Positions 16,871-25,515 of a DNA stretch of 64,000 bases are shown here, piece after piece; positions within the stretch are counted from its first letter, which is position 1, and each line of letters starts with the position of its first letter. The DNA comes from JACCYX01 sp964610045 (GTDB lineage Bacteria > Chloroflexota > Chloroflexia > Thermomicrobiales > UBA6265), in NCBI GenBank assembly GCA_964610045.1, contig CAZSUN010000004.1, forward strand, positions 30,833 through 94,832, given 5' to 3'. The notes below the pieces were generated by a model. It saw only the letters and a list, made by a program, of their open reading frames with translations, was not told the origin of the DNA and searched no databases. The position numbers and the translations under genes are program-made.

Positions 16871-18631
16871 CTATCCCCGGTCCAGCACCACGGGCGACGC
16901 GGCTGGCGGAATCGTTAACCCGAGGGTGGCGTCGCTGCAGGTATAGCCGTAAGTCGGGCTGGCGAAGAAGATCCAGTCCAGCGGATCCATCGGCATCACG
17001 CCCGCCGATCCACCGCCGACGAACGTCTCCGCCTCGATCGTGAACGACCCAGGATCGACCTCGACGATCGCGATTGTGCCAGGTTCCGTCACCTCGTAGG
17101 TGGCGGTCGCCGTGCCGCTGATCCGCACCGCCACCTCCACCATCACCCCCGCCGCCGAGGCGCTGCCGTGCAGTTCGAAATCGGATGCGCTGTAGGTGAT
17201 CGTGGTGGGAGAGAACGTGAACGCCATCCCGCCGCTGGCGCCCTCGAACGTGATCCCGGTCGCACCGGCGGTGGCGAGCGCCGCCTGCATGAAGGCGTTG
17301 TAGTCGGTCACCACCCAGTTTCCCTGCAGGCACGAATCGGTCGATGCCTCGTCGCATTCGTCGCTGGCATCGACCGTGGCGGTGACTGTTGCCGGCGACG
17401 AGGCGACCCCTTCTTCACCGACCGTCGTGAACACGCTGTACCAGGCGCGGCCATCGCCGCAGTCAACCGCCATCGGCGCCAGCCCCCATGTCCCGCCCTC
17501 GGCCCGGAAACCGTGCAGGGATTCTCCAGCGGTCTCCTCCAGGCTGATGCGGTACGACATCGACGGATCGAACGAGAGTTGGCGACGGCGAACCACGAAC
17601 GGGTCCACCTTCGCTTCGAGTGTTCCGGAGGCATTGAACGATACGGTGGGCGGGTAGGTTGGCGCGAACGGAATCGCCGCGCCGGAGGTGTCCATCAATG
17701 TGCCGTCGAGATACGACTCGGCAAAGCCCTGGAACAGGTCGTCCATGCCGGACCAGGCCCGCAGCGCGGCCTGGTGATCGGCCTCGCTGCCCTTGACCGG
17801 CAGCGTTGCCAGCAGGTCGATGATCTGGGCGTCGCCGATGGTGTTGCCGAGGTACTGGAAGAAGAACGAGGCCGCATAGCTGAACTGGGTGATCGGGGAG
17901 GTCTCGGACTGCGCGTCGAAATCGGCGATCCACTGCCATTCCGCGTTCGTTGTCGGGTACACGACGTTGCTGAAGTAATCCGCGGAGCCGTCGAGCCACC
18001 AGCCATCGGTGGCGTACTCGAACCCCGCGCCTTCCACGAAGTTCCAGTCCTGGAAGCAGTGGAACAGTTCGTGGGCGACGATCTGCTTGAAATCGTCCGG
18101 CCCGCTCAATCCCCCCAGCGGGTACAGCACCACCGCGCATGGCTCATCGCTGTACGGCTCCACCAGCGCTTCGTCGGCGCCCGAGGTTGCGGCGCCATCC
18201 GCCTGTTCGAGCGCGAATACCACCGTCACCGAACCGACCGTGCCCAACCCGCTGTACACGGCGATCGAGTCGCGGATTGCCTGCACGGCCGATTCCAGGT
18301 AGGGCGTGCCCCAGCCTGCGGTGGCGGACCACTCCGCCGGGTAGACCACGCGGTAGTTGTTGCCGCTGATACCCTCGTCTGCATAGTCGAGGCAGTACGA
18401 GAGGCCGGTGCCGGTCCTTGGAAACCCGGTGGACCACAACGACCCGCAGTCGAACGCACCGCCTGGCGGTCCTGCGTCCGGGAGCACCAAGCGGTGCGAT
18501 TCCGGCTGGTGCGCGGGTGCCATCGCGCGTTCCGGCTCCGCCCGAACGGTGGACGCGGCCAGCGCGCCCATGGTGGACGATGGCAGGAACGTCAGGACGA
18601 AGAGGACGATCGCGACAATCCTGCGGATCAT
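16871..18631 (-). CDS. secreted probable gluzincin-type zinc peptidase
   Basis: 586 residues with GGGAGGTCC before the start. A Sec signal peptide (VAIVLFVLTFLPSSTMGALA, cleavage near residue 27) leads to a domain with HELFHCFQ (~residue 190), a standard zinc HExxH, followed ~25 residues later by WWLDGSADYFSN. In gluzincins the third ligand is Glu in an ExxAxY-like helix; here Asp takes that spot. Several Cys suggest disulfides. Residues ~340-586 are beta-rich and may be a carbohydrate- or cell-surface-binding part. The substrate is unknown. It stands alone and reads away from the tRNA gene. Confidence 0.75.
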   Translation of the reverse strand: MIRRIVAIVLFVLTFLPSSTMGALAASTVRAEPERAMAPAHQPESHRLVLPDAGPPGGAFDCGSLWSTGFPRTGTGLSYCLDYADEGISGNNYRVVYPAEWSATAGWGTPYLESAVQAIRDSIAVYSGLGTVGSVTVVFALEQADGAATSGADEALVEPYSDEPCAVVLYPLGGLSGPDDFKQIVAHELFHCFQDWNFVEGAGFEYATDGWWLDGSADYFSNVVYPTTNAEWQWIADFDAQSETSPITQFSYAASFFFQYLGNTIGDAQIIDLLATLPVKGSEADHQAALRAWSGMDDLFQGFAESYLDGTLMDTSGAAIPFAPTYPPTVSFNASGTLEAKVDPFVVRRRQLSFDPSMSYRISLEETAGESLHGFRAEGGTWGLAPMAVDCGDGRAWYSVFTTVGEEGVASSPATVTATVDASDECDEASTDSCLQGNWVVTDYNAFMQAALATAGATGITFEGASGGMAFTFSPTTITYSASDFELHGSASAAGVMVEVAVRISGTATATYEVTEPGTIAIVEVDPGSFTIEAETFVGGGSAGVMPMDPLDWIFFASPTYGYTCSDATLGLTIPPAASPVVLDRG

Positions 18632-18816
18632 GCGGACCTCCCGGGGGGCTCAACCGGTTCATGCAGATGGACACTGATGCCATCCTAGCGTCCGGCGGGG
18701 CCAAGTCAATGGGTCATGCGCGGGCGGATGGCAACCGTCGAGCGGCCCCTGTCCTTCGTGGTACACTCTGGCGTCAACGACGTCGCGCCTGGCAGATGGT
18801 GGCCGCGCGGTTTCAT

Positions 18817-18887
18817 GGCGCCATAGCCAAGCGGTAAGGCACGGGTCTGCAAAACCCTGATCGCCGGTTCGAATCCGGCTGGCGCCT
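18817..18887 (+). tRNA. tRNA-Cys (anticodon GCA)
   Basis: Acceptor strands GGCGCCA (18817-18823) and TGGCGCC (18880-18886) pair fully. The D arm is GCC..GGC, the anticodon loop is CTGCAAA (GCA) on a GGGT/ACCC stem, and the T arm is GCCGGTTCGAATCCGGC. The discriminator base is T, as expected for tRNA-Cys. CCA is not encoded. A TACACT box (18762-18767) ~50 bases upstream could be its -10. Confidence 0.95.
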
Positions 18888-18961
18888 CCCACAACCGGAT
18901 TCCCCCGCCGATCGACACCCCCGCGGTGTCGATTTTCGTTCCCCGTCACCGGAGAACTTCC

Positions 18962-19540
18962 ATGTCCATCGCTGACCTCACTCCTGCGCAGGAACTCCCG
19001 CATGAAACACGTACTGGCAGCGAGACGATCTACGACCAACCCTGGCTGAAAGTGCGGATCGACGATGTCACGCTGCCGTCGGGCCGGGCGGGTCAACGCG
19101 CCGTGGTTCAGCGCCCGCAATCGGTCGTCATCATTCCGGTGACCGCCGAGCGCGAAGTGCTGGTGATCCGCCAGTACCGCTATGCGGCCGACCGGTACCT
19201 GATCGAACTCCCGGCCGGACTCATCGATCCCGGTGAGGATGCCCTTGTTACCGCCGCGCGCGAACTGATCGAGGAAACCGGCCACGAACCCGGTTCCCTG
19301 CGGGTGCTGACCACGGTCTACATGAGCCCTGGCTACACCGACGAGCAGACGACCTACGTACTGGCCGAAGGGTGTCGCCCGGTTGACCACGCGCCCGATC
19401 CCGACGAGCCGATCCGGGTGGCGAAGCTTCCTCTGGCGGAGGTACCAGACCTGCTTGTCCCCGGCGAGACGCTGGTTATCCAGGCCCAGGCCATGCTGGG
19501 TCTGATGTGGCTGCTGCGCATGCAACCCTTTCCATCGTAG
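18962..19540 (+). CDS. Nudix hydrolase, ADP-ribose pyrophosphatase-like
   Basis: 192 residues from ATG 18962, six bases after GGAGAA. The Nudix box is complete: GEDALVTAARELIEETG at ~residues 95-112, preceded by LIELPAGLIDP, typical of ADP-sugar pyrophosphatases. YMSPGYTDEQ downstream is the loop often seen in ADP-ribose enzymes. It would hydrolyse ADP-ribose or related nucleotides in the cytoplasm. It is convergent with the secreted protein gene, with a 15-base gap. Confidence 0.9.
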   Translation: MSIADLTPAQELPHETRTGSETIYDQPWLKVRIDDVTLPSGRAGQRAVVQRPQSVVIIPVTAEREVLVIRQYRYAADRYLIELPAGLIDPGEDALVTAARELIEETGHEPGSLRVLTTVYMSPGYTDEQTTYVLAEGCRPVDHAPDPDEPIRVAKLPLAEVPDLLVPGETLVIQAQAMLGLMWLLRMQPFPS

Positions 19541-19555
19541 GGCCATCCCACGGCT

Positions 19556-21416
19556 TCACGACTCCGGCCAGTTCGAGAGGTACGGATGCTGGGCTACCCG
19601 GAGCTTCACGTTCGAGGTTGAGACCGAGTAGTAACCGTCCTGGCTGTCAAGGGGCAGCGCAATCTGTACCGACGATGACATCGAAAGCGGGTCGCCGTAG
19701 CCGTTGGGGATTGTTTCAGTGGGTGGCCTCGCCGGCCGGGAAATCGTCGAACGTGACGGTGCCAGTGGTGTTGCTGGTGCCGGTTTGGGTGGCCCCGTTG
19801 CTGCCGGTTGCGCTGAATTCGACGCCTTCCATTCGCTCGCTGCAGGCGTCCGCCACGGCCTCGGCGCCGAGGCTGGGGTCGGCCTGATCATCCGGGCAGA
19901 CGAAGGTCTGGAACACGATCCGGCCGGTTTCGTTCGTGCTGGCCTCATCGACGTCCTGGGTGCCCTCCGCGATGTTGAACCAGTGACAGGTCAAGACCAC
20001 ACCCTGCGGGATGCCGACCTGGAACGGCCCGGTGACGAAGGTAGGCACCGGGTCGACCCCACCGCCACCGCAGCCGAGGACGAAGACTACTGCAACACCA
20101 CCGGGGATGGCCTCGGTAATCAGGTAGTCACCTGGTGTGAGGGTGTTGAAGGAGGCGCGGTTGGGAGCGGACGTGCCGGTCACGTCCTGTGCCGCGTCGT
20201 CGGGATCAGCAACGCTGGCGATCGAGAAGGTGACCCCGTCCGGTCCTTCCGGGCAGTCGGTCATCGGATCGGCATCGTCGGTCTCGGGATCGTAGCCCTC
20301 CGGACAGGTGTGCTTGACGATGACCAGATCCGAGGTCTGCTGGCCGGGCGTTTCGGTGGCGAGTTCGGGCAGGTCGTCATCCGGAAGCGCGAAGCCGGGA
20401 CCTTCCAGGATGTTGAACCAGCTGCAGTGGATCCGTTGCCCGTTGACCAGGGTGAGACCGGAGGCGCGGAAGTTGCTGACGGCGACTTCCGAGAATGGAG
20501 CGACCTGGGTGATCTGGTCGGTGCCGAACACCTGGCAGAACACGCGGGCAGAGTCGAACCCGGCCGGATCGGTCAGCCGGATCGCGATCGCCCCGGTTTT
20601 CACCGCTTCGATGAAGGTATCGTTGAACTCGCCGCCCGTGACGCCCTGGCGCTCCAGTCCCGGGCCGTGCTCAACGATGAAGTGTCGCTGTCCGGCTGGT
20701 TCGATGCACTGCTGGATCAGTTCGTCCATCGTTGGTTTGGGGAACATCCTGGCGGTCGATGGGCAGGCCATGTTCACGATGTAGACATTGCCGACGCCCC
20801 GGTCGACCTGATACCAGTCGCAGTGGACATCACCATCGGCGATACCGCCCACTTTCCAGCCGCCGCCGCTGGCCTCGCCCGGGCCGATCTGGTCGACCAG
20901 ATTGCCACCGGCATCGTAGATGAAGCAGTTCGCGATTGGGTTGTCGTAACCGGATGGGACCGACTCCATGATCGTGACGAAGCCGTCGATCTCGAACTGC
21001 ACCGCCTGGCCGGATTGGGTCGAGCTGGGGATACCCGTCTCAATGGAGAACGCGCCGTAGCCCGGCCCGGTGCAGGTATCGAGCACCGTCTGGATGTTCT
21101 CGGAGAAACCGGTATCGTATTCAGGATGATCGCACCGGTAGACGGAAATCGTCAGGGTCGCTGACTCCGCTACTGCCGGGATCTCCGTCGGGACCTCGGT
21201 GACGATGATGTCGTCAGGCGCCTCAGTGGGAGCGGCGTCAGGCGGGACTTCCGTGGCCTGCTCGTCGGTCACGTCGTCAGTTGCCGGCTGGTCGTTCCCG
21301 GCACGCGCGCCTGTGCTCGCCAGCGGCCCGGCGAGCATCATGAGCAACGCGAACATGGAGAGCAGGGACAGGAACCGCGACCGGCGTCGCGAATGCCTGG
21401 AATGGGAATACCGCAT
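19556..21416 (-). pseudogene. secreted Cys-rich repeat protein, frameshifted near its C-terminus
   Basis: From ATG 21416 (GGAGG upstream) the frame runs 566 residues to a TGA at 19716: a signal peptide (FLSLLSMFALLMMLAGPLA), a Thr/Glu/Pro linker, then repeated ~100-residue modules each with a Cys and an xExxPxGY strand (MESVPSGYD, TEAIPGGVA). The last module stops at GEATH, but the adjacent frame continues at once with TETIPNGYGDPLSMSS to a stop at 19556, exactly what the module pattern needs. A one-base insertion or two-base deletion near 19720 explains this. It could be a sequencing error or a real break. The protein is likely surface-exposed; its function is unknown. Confidence 0.75.
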
Positions 21417-21674
21417 GACCAACCTCCAACCCTGGATGCCTGGCACCCGGACCCGGCCGGATACGCTCTGCGACAATCGTCATTTTGGGGCTGGAATGGG
21501 CTCGATCCATCGGTGAGATTGCGGACATTGCCGGAAAGCGGCGGCCTCTTCCTGATCCTGGGCCGTTCGCATCACGTACGTGGCAGCTGCGAAGGTGGTT
21601 GAGGATACGTAGTCGGATGCACCGTGCCGTGTTGGCTGGATGTTGCCGGACGGTTCGGTGAGGGAGGCGTCCCA

Positions 21675-22571
21675 TTGGACAACGATGCCTTGGTCGGCCG
21701 GATCCGGGCGGCAGTTCCCGGCATTGCCATCAACCACAGCCAGTTAATCCGCGAAGGCATGGTCAACGACATTGTCATCGTGAACCAGCAGTGGGTGTTC
21801 CGGTTCCCGAAGACGCCGCAGGGGCAGGCGGACCTGGCGCGGGAGGCGGAGGTGCTTGACATCGTTCGCCAGCATGTCTCGCTTCCGGTTCCGGAGCCGG
21901 TGATGCATGGGCTCGATCTCGCCAGTCACCGCCTGGTGCCTGGCAATGCCCTGACCCGTGAGACGCTGTTTGGCCTGCCTGTGCCCGAACGGCAGGCGGC
22001 GATGAGAGCGTTGGGTGTGTTTCTGCGGGAACTCCACGGCATTCCTGCATCGAAGCTGACCGGGATCGGCGCCGCGCACTCCGTCCGGACGATTACTCAA
22101 TGGCGGGACATGTACGAGGAGATCGAGGAAACGCTGTTCCCGCTCCTGTTCCGGCATCAGCGGGACGCGGTCGTCGTACATTTCGCGCCTGTGCTCTCCG
22201 GGCGGCTGTCGATGGACGTGGACCCCGTGCTTGTTCACGGCGACCTCGCGCCCTACCACATCCTGGTTGACCCGGAGACCTCCCGGCTGGCTGGTGTGAT
22301 CGACTTCGGGACCATCGGGCTTGGCGATCCCGCCGATGACTTCGGGGCGCTGCTGGCGTGTTACGGAGCGTCGCTGGTGGAATTGATGTTCCCTGTTTAT
22401 CCCATCGACGATGCCACCTGGGAGCGGGCGCGGTTCCGGGCGGGGTGCCTGGAGTTGGAATGGGCATTGATTGGCGTGCGTGACAACGACCTCTCGACGG
22501 TGGTAGCGCATATCGGCGGTGCCCGGGACTACGCCCCGCTCGTTTCGCCAGCTGAACGGAACGTCTCATGA
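21675..22571 (+). CDS. aminoglycoside/choline-kinase-like phosphotransferase
   Basis: 298 residues from TTG 21675, preceded by GGGAGG; an ATG at 21624 would add 17 residues with a poorer site. APH fold: WVFRFPKTPQGQADLAREAE carries the ATP-binding Lys and Glu, the catalytic loop is HGDLAPYHILVD, and the metal motif is VIDFGTIGLGDPADDF. The usual Asn of HxDxxxxN is His here. The target may be a small metabolite or antibiotic. The next gene overlaps by four bases, so the two are co-translated. Confidence 0.85.
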   Translation: MDNDALVGRIRAAVPGIAINHSQLIREGMVNDIVIVNQQWVFRFPKTPQGQADLAREAEVLDIVRQHVSLPVPEPVMHGLDLASHRLVPGNALTRETLFGLPVPERQAAMRALGVFLRELHGIPASKLTGIGAAHSVRTITQWRDMYEEIEETLFPLLFRHQRDAVVVHFAPVLSGRLSMDVDPVLVHGDLAPYHILVDPETSRLAGVIDFGTIGLGDPADDFGALLACYGASLVELMFPVYPIDDATWERARFRAGCLELEWALIGVRDNDLSTVVAHIGGARDYAPLVSPAERNVS

Positions 22572-23059
22572 GCGGTACAGTGAGGCAACGAACGTCGGCC
22601 CGCCTGGTGGTCCTGAACGCCCGTGACGAGGTCCTGTTATTCTGCCACCAGGACCCGCCGTCACGTCCAAACCCGCGCCGCTACTGGGTGACGCCCGGCG
22701 GCGGGGTGGAGCCAGGCGAATCGTGGGAAGACGCGGCGGTGCGCGAATTGCGGGAGGAAACCGGGATCGCCGGTGTGCCGCTCGGGCCGTGGGTCTGGTT
22801 CCGGACGAAGATGGATCCGGACGCTGAACCGCCGTTCCTCAGTGTCGAGCGGTACTTCCTCGTCCGGGGCGAGCGTGATGACGTGAGTTTCGACAACCAG
22901 TTCGAATACGAGCGCGAAGTCTACCAGCGTCACCAGTGGTGGTCGGTGACGGCGATCCGGGCGTCGGCCGAGACGTTCTATCCGGTCGGGATGGCGGAAT
23001 TGCTCGCCCGGATCGCGTCTGGCGACCTGCCGGATCCGCCCGTGGAAATCCGGGAGTGA
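22568..23059 (+). CDS. Nudix hydrolase
   Basis: 163 residues. It starts at an ATGA overlap with the phosphotransferase stop. The Nudix box GGVEPGESWEDAAVRELREE at ~residues 40-60 is complete, with TGI following. ARLVVLNARDEVLLFCHQ is the standard first strand. The family splits nucleoside-diphosphate-linked compounds; this short type often acts on (d)NTPs or alcohol-diphosphates. Coupling with a kinase-fold gene hints at a shared small-molecule substrate, but that is only context. Confidence 0.9.
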   Translation: MSGTVRQRTSARLVVLNARDEVLLFCHQDPPSRPNPRRYWVTPGGGVEPGESWEDAAVRELREETGIAGVPLGPWVWFRTKMDPDAEPPFLSVERYFLVRGERDDVSFDNQFEYEREVYQRHQWWSVTAIRASAETFYPVGMAELLARIASGDLPDPPVEIRE

Positions 23060-23145
23060 CGGGATTGGCCTTCCACGTACAATGGAGGGGCATACCCGCT
23101 TGTCGCGCCGCTGGCCGGCCAACATCAACCTGTGGAGAGTTGTCC

Positions 23146-24339
23146 ATGACATCCCGCATCTCCGCCCGCCTCATCGGCGGCCTGATGGCCCTGGTCCTTG
23201 CTGTCGTGCCGATCGCCGGGAGCACGACGATGCTCATGCGATCGATCCAGATCGATGACTCCACCTACGAGAGTCCACAGTTCGGCTACGTGGTGACCTG
23301 GGACAGCCAGTGGGCCGCGCTCGATCGCCACGTCGTCTCGGTTGACGGCGAATACGACGAGATGATGGCCTCCAACAACGATGGCCGGGTGTGGGTGATC
23401 GGCTACCCGGACGATGTCGATCCCTCGGACGCGTTGATCACCACGATGGAGCGTTTCACCGGAAACGCCAGCGAGCTCGTTATACTCGGCATGGATAACA
23501 CCGCCGATGTGCCGTATGCCGAGGTGACTGCCGATCGCGACCGGCTGACCCTGGAGGTGCAGTCAGTTGCTGACGCAACCGTGGTCATCGTCCTCCTGGC
23601 GCGGGAAGATGACTACATTGCCGCCCTCGATGCGGCGCAGCTCGGTATTCAACTCAACGGCGGAACGGTGCTGATCCGGGAGGCGGTACCGCCCGTAGCC
23701 GAGGGTGTCGAGGCCACGGAAGAGCCGGAAGCGACCGAAGAACCGGACGCCACGGAAGTGCCAACCGAAGAGCCTGAAGCAACAGAGGAGCCGGAGGCCA
23801 CTGAAGAGCCGACGGAAGAACCGGAAGCCACCGAGGAACCAACGGAAGAACCCGAGGCAACGGAAGAACCGGTCGACTCCGGCGACGTCTGGGAGAGCGA
23901 GCAGTTCGGCGTGAGCCTCGACGTCCCGGCGGGCTGGACGATCGGTGGCCAGGGGTCAGCAGAAGGCACCGCCGATACCCTCACGCTCACCAACGACACC
24001 AGCACGATCTTCCTGTACCTCACGTTCCAGTACGACGGTGAACTTGATGGCTGTGTGGCCTTCGCGCTCGACATTGCGGAGGGTATCGTCGACGGCTCCA
24101 GTCCGAAACTACAGGTGACGGAAGACGGCAAGCCGTATCAGGGGAGTGACGACCGCAGCGCCTACGGGCTCTTCTCCTACACGTCGTCCGATGGCGAGGA
24201 GATGGCGTTGTATCTCCATTGCCAGTACATCGTGGAAGGCGAATCGGTGCTGATCTTCATGCAGGATGTACCGCAGGCCGACTACCAGTCGGAGCGCAGC
24301 GCCCGGGCCACCGTCCTCAACGCCATCGACCTGCCGTAG
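23146..24339 (+). CDS. secreted two-domain protein with a TEEPEA linker
   Basis: 397 residues from ATG 23146 (GGAGAG upstream). A signal peptide (residues ~8-26) is followed by domain one (~35-180: YESPQFGYVVTWDSQW), a ~60-residue linker made of repeats of EATEEP and PTEEP, and domain two (~250-395), which restarts with WESEQFGVSLDVPAGW. The two domains share the YES/WES-QFG opening and so are probably diverged copies. A TACAAT box lies at 23078-23083. Acidic linkers like this are common in Chloroflexota surface proteins. Function unknown. Confidence 0.75.
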   Translation: MTSRISARLIGGLMALVLAVVPIAGSTTMLMRSIQIDDSTYESPQFGYVVTWDSQWAALDRHVVSVDGEYDEMMASNNDGRVWVIGYPDDVDPSDALITTMERFTGNASELVILGMDNTADVPYAEVTADRDRLTLEVQSVADATVVIVLLAREDDYIAALDAAQLGIQLNGGTVLIREAVPPVAEGVEATEEPEATEEPDATEVPTEEPEATEEPEATEEPTEEPEATEEPTEEPEATEEPVDSGDVWESEQFGVSLDVPAGWTIGGQGSAEGTADTLTLTNDTSTIFLYLTFQYDGELDGCVAFALDIAEGIVDGSSPKLQVTEDGKPYQGSDDRSAYGLFSYTSSDGEEMALYLHCQYIVEGESVLIFMQDVPQADYQSERSARATVLNAIDLP

Positions 24340-24600
24340 TTTCTCTCCCGCCCTGATCGCATTCCCTGGCGGGCACACCACAACACCTCGGAGCGGTGGA
24401 CGGCCCGAGCGTCAGCGAGGGTCTGTCCACCCGCACGTCTCATACCGTCTCTGGCTGATCGCTGGCGCATGTCGTAGGGCGGGCCCGGAGCCTGTCCTGA
24501 GGCGGAGCCGAAGGATCTCCCCGCCGCTGCGCCCTGCTCTACACCCGGAGTTGGTATCACAAGTGCCGCCCCGGCAGAGCGTGCGCGTCTCCCGACCCTT
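24340..24600. repeat. gene-free region with repeat fragments
   Basis: A hairpin-like unit at ~24398-24433 (GGTGGACGGCCCGAGCG .. GGTCTGTCCACC) matches the complement of the interior of the family B unit at 10360-10459. A partial family A unit (GCCTGTCCTGAGGCGGAGCC) follows at ~24490. No gene is seen. Confidence 0.5.
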
Positions 24601-24616
24601 CCCCTGTTCCATTTTG

Positions 24617-24638
24617 TTTTGTACAATAACGTACGAAA
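24617..24638 (+). promoter_or_regulatory. operator-like inverted repeat over the toxin-antitoxin promoter
   Basis: TTTTGTAC (24617-24624) and GTACGAAA (24631-24638) face each other across six bases, with seven of eight positions matched. TACAAT (24622-24627) inside it is a good -10 box, 35 bases before the antitoxin start. This is the expected arrangement for antitoxin autorepression. Confidence 0.55.
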
Positions 24639-24662
24639 TGCCAGTCGCTCAGGGAGATCAAC

Positions 24663-25031
24663 ATGCGCGCCAACGAGTCCACTGACCAGATCGTCATGTC
24701 GGCGTCCGAGGTGCGGGAGCACTTCAGCGAGGTCGTCAACCGGGTTGCCCGCGGTGAAGGCCGCATCATCGTCGAGAAGCACGGCACCCCGGCGGTTGCG
24801 GTCGTCTCGATCGAGGATGCCCGCCGCCTGCGCCACAGCGACGATATCGTGGCGGAGCGAACGGCCCTGCTGGCATCCTTTCGGGCTCCATTTGTCGGCA
24901 TCCCCGACGACGAACTGGAACGTGAGATTGAGAAGGCGCTGGCCGAGGTCAAGGAGGACCGGCGGCGTGAACGTGGGGTGCAGTCGGCCATCTCGGATCA
25001 ACGGCAACTCTCGCGCAGTTACGGCGAATGA
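24663..25031 (+). CDS. Phd/YefM-family antitoxin
   Basis: 122 residues; AGGGAGATCAAC lies before the ATG. The Phd/YefM fold is clear: MSASEVREHFSEVVNRVARG, then IIVEKHGTPAVAVVSIEDA. The C-terminal half (residues ~75-122) is charged and helical (DDELEREIEKALAEVKEDRR) and would bind the toxin. The gene overlaps the PIN toxin by four bases (ATGA). Phd-fold antitoxins pair with several toxin folds; here the partner is a PIN protein. Confidence 0.9.
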   Translation: MRANESTDQIVMSASEVREHFSEVVNRVARGEGRIIVEKHGTPAVAVVSIEDARRLRHSDDIVAERTALLASFRAPFVGIPDDELEREIEKALAEVKEDRRRERGVQSAISDQRQLSRSYGE

Positions 25032-25474
25032 GGGCCGTGCTGGACACCAATGTCCTGTTGTCTGGTCTGGTGACTGGTGAGTCGGCTCCCTCTAGCATCA
25101 TGGCTAGCTGGAGGGCCGACGGGTTCCAGCTCATGTCGTCCGGTCATATCCTCGATGGGGTGGCACGCGCCCTGCACAAGCCGTACTGGCGACAGCGCCA
25201 GGATCTGGCTGAGCTTTCGGGTCGGCTTGCTGCCCTGAGAGCGAGTGTCGCCAGGGTCGACCCCGCCGAAGGCATCCACGGCATCGCCGACGATGACGAG
25301 GACGACCTGATCCTGGCGACCGCGGTGGCGGCGGAAGCTGCTTTTCTCGTGACCGGTGACAAGGGCCTGCTGGCGCTGGTCGAGTTCCGGGGCATTCCGA
25401 TCGTGTCGCCGCGCGAGTTCCTTGTTCGACTCGCGCAGGCAGACGCGATTGCTGAGGACGAAACTGCCGGGTGA
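25028..25474 (+). CDS. PIN-domain toxin (VapC-like, COG1569 type)
   Basis: 148 residues. The PIN acidic residues are visible: MRAVLDTNVLLSGL (first Asp), a helical middle, DDDEDDLILATAVAAEA (central Asp pair) and FLVTGDKGLLAL (last Asp). PIN toxins are magnesium-dependent ribonucleases that cut tRNA or rRNA. Translation is coupled to the antitoxin by ATGA. A strong hairpin follows the stop codon. Confidence 0.9.
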   Translation: MRAVLDTNVLLSGLVTGESAPSSIMASWRADGFQLMSSGHILDGVARALHKPYWRQRQDLAELSGRLAALRASVARVDPAEGIHGIADDDEDDLILATAVAAEAAFLVTGDKGLLALVEFRGIPIVSPREFLVRLAQADAIAEDETAG

Positions 25475-25478
25475 GGCA

Positions 25479-25506
25479 CACAGCGGGCACTGGATGGCCC
25501 GCTGTG
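25479..25506. terminator. bidirectional hairpin between convergent genes
   Basis: CACAGCGGGC (25479-25488) and GCCCGCTGTG (25497-25506) are perfectly complementary across an eight-base loop, placed between the PIN toxin stop and the GNAT stop. There is no T run, so it is a terminator-like or mRNA end-stabilising hairpin. Confidence 0.55.
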
Positions 25507-25515
25507 CCACACACG

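Noticed and set aside
23700..23880. CRISPR-like or tandem repeat
   Set aside because: The repeats are coding (EATEEP units) without spacers, so this is a protein linker.
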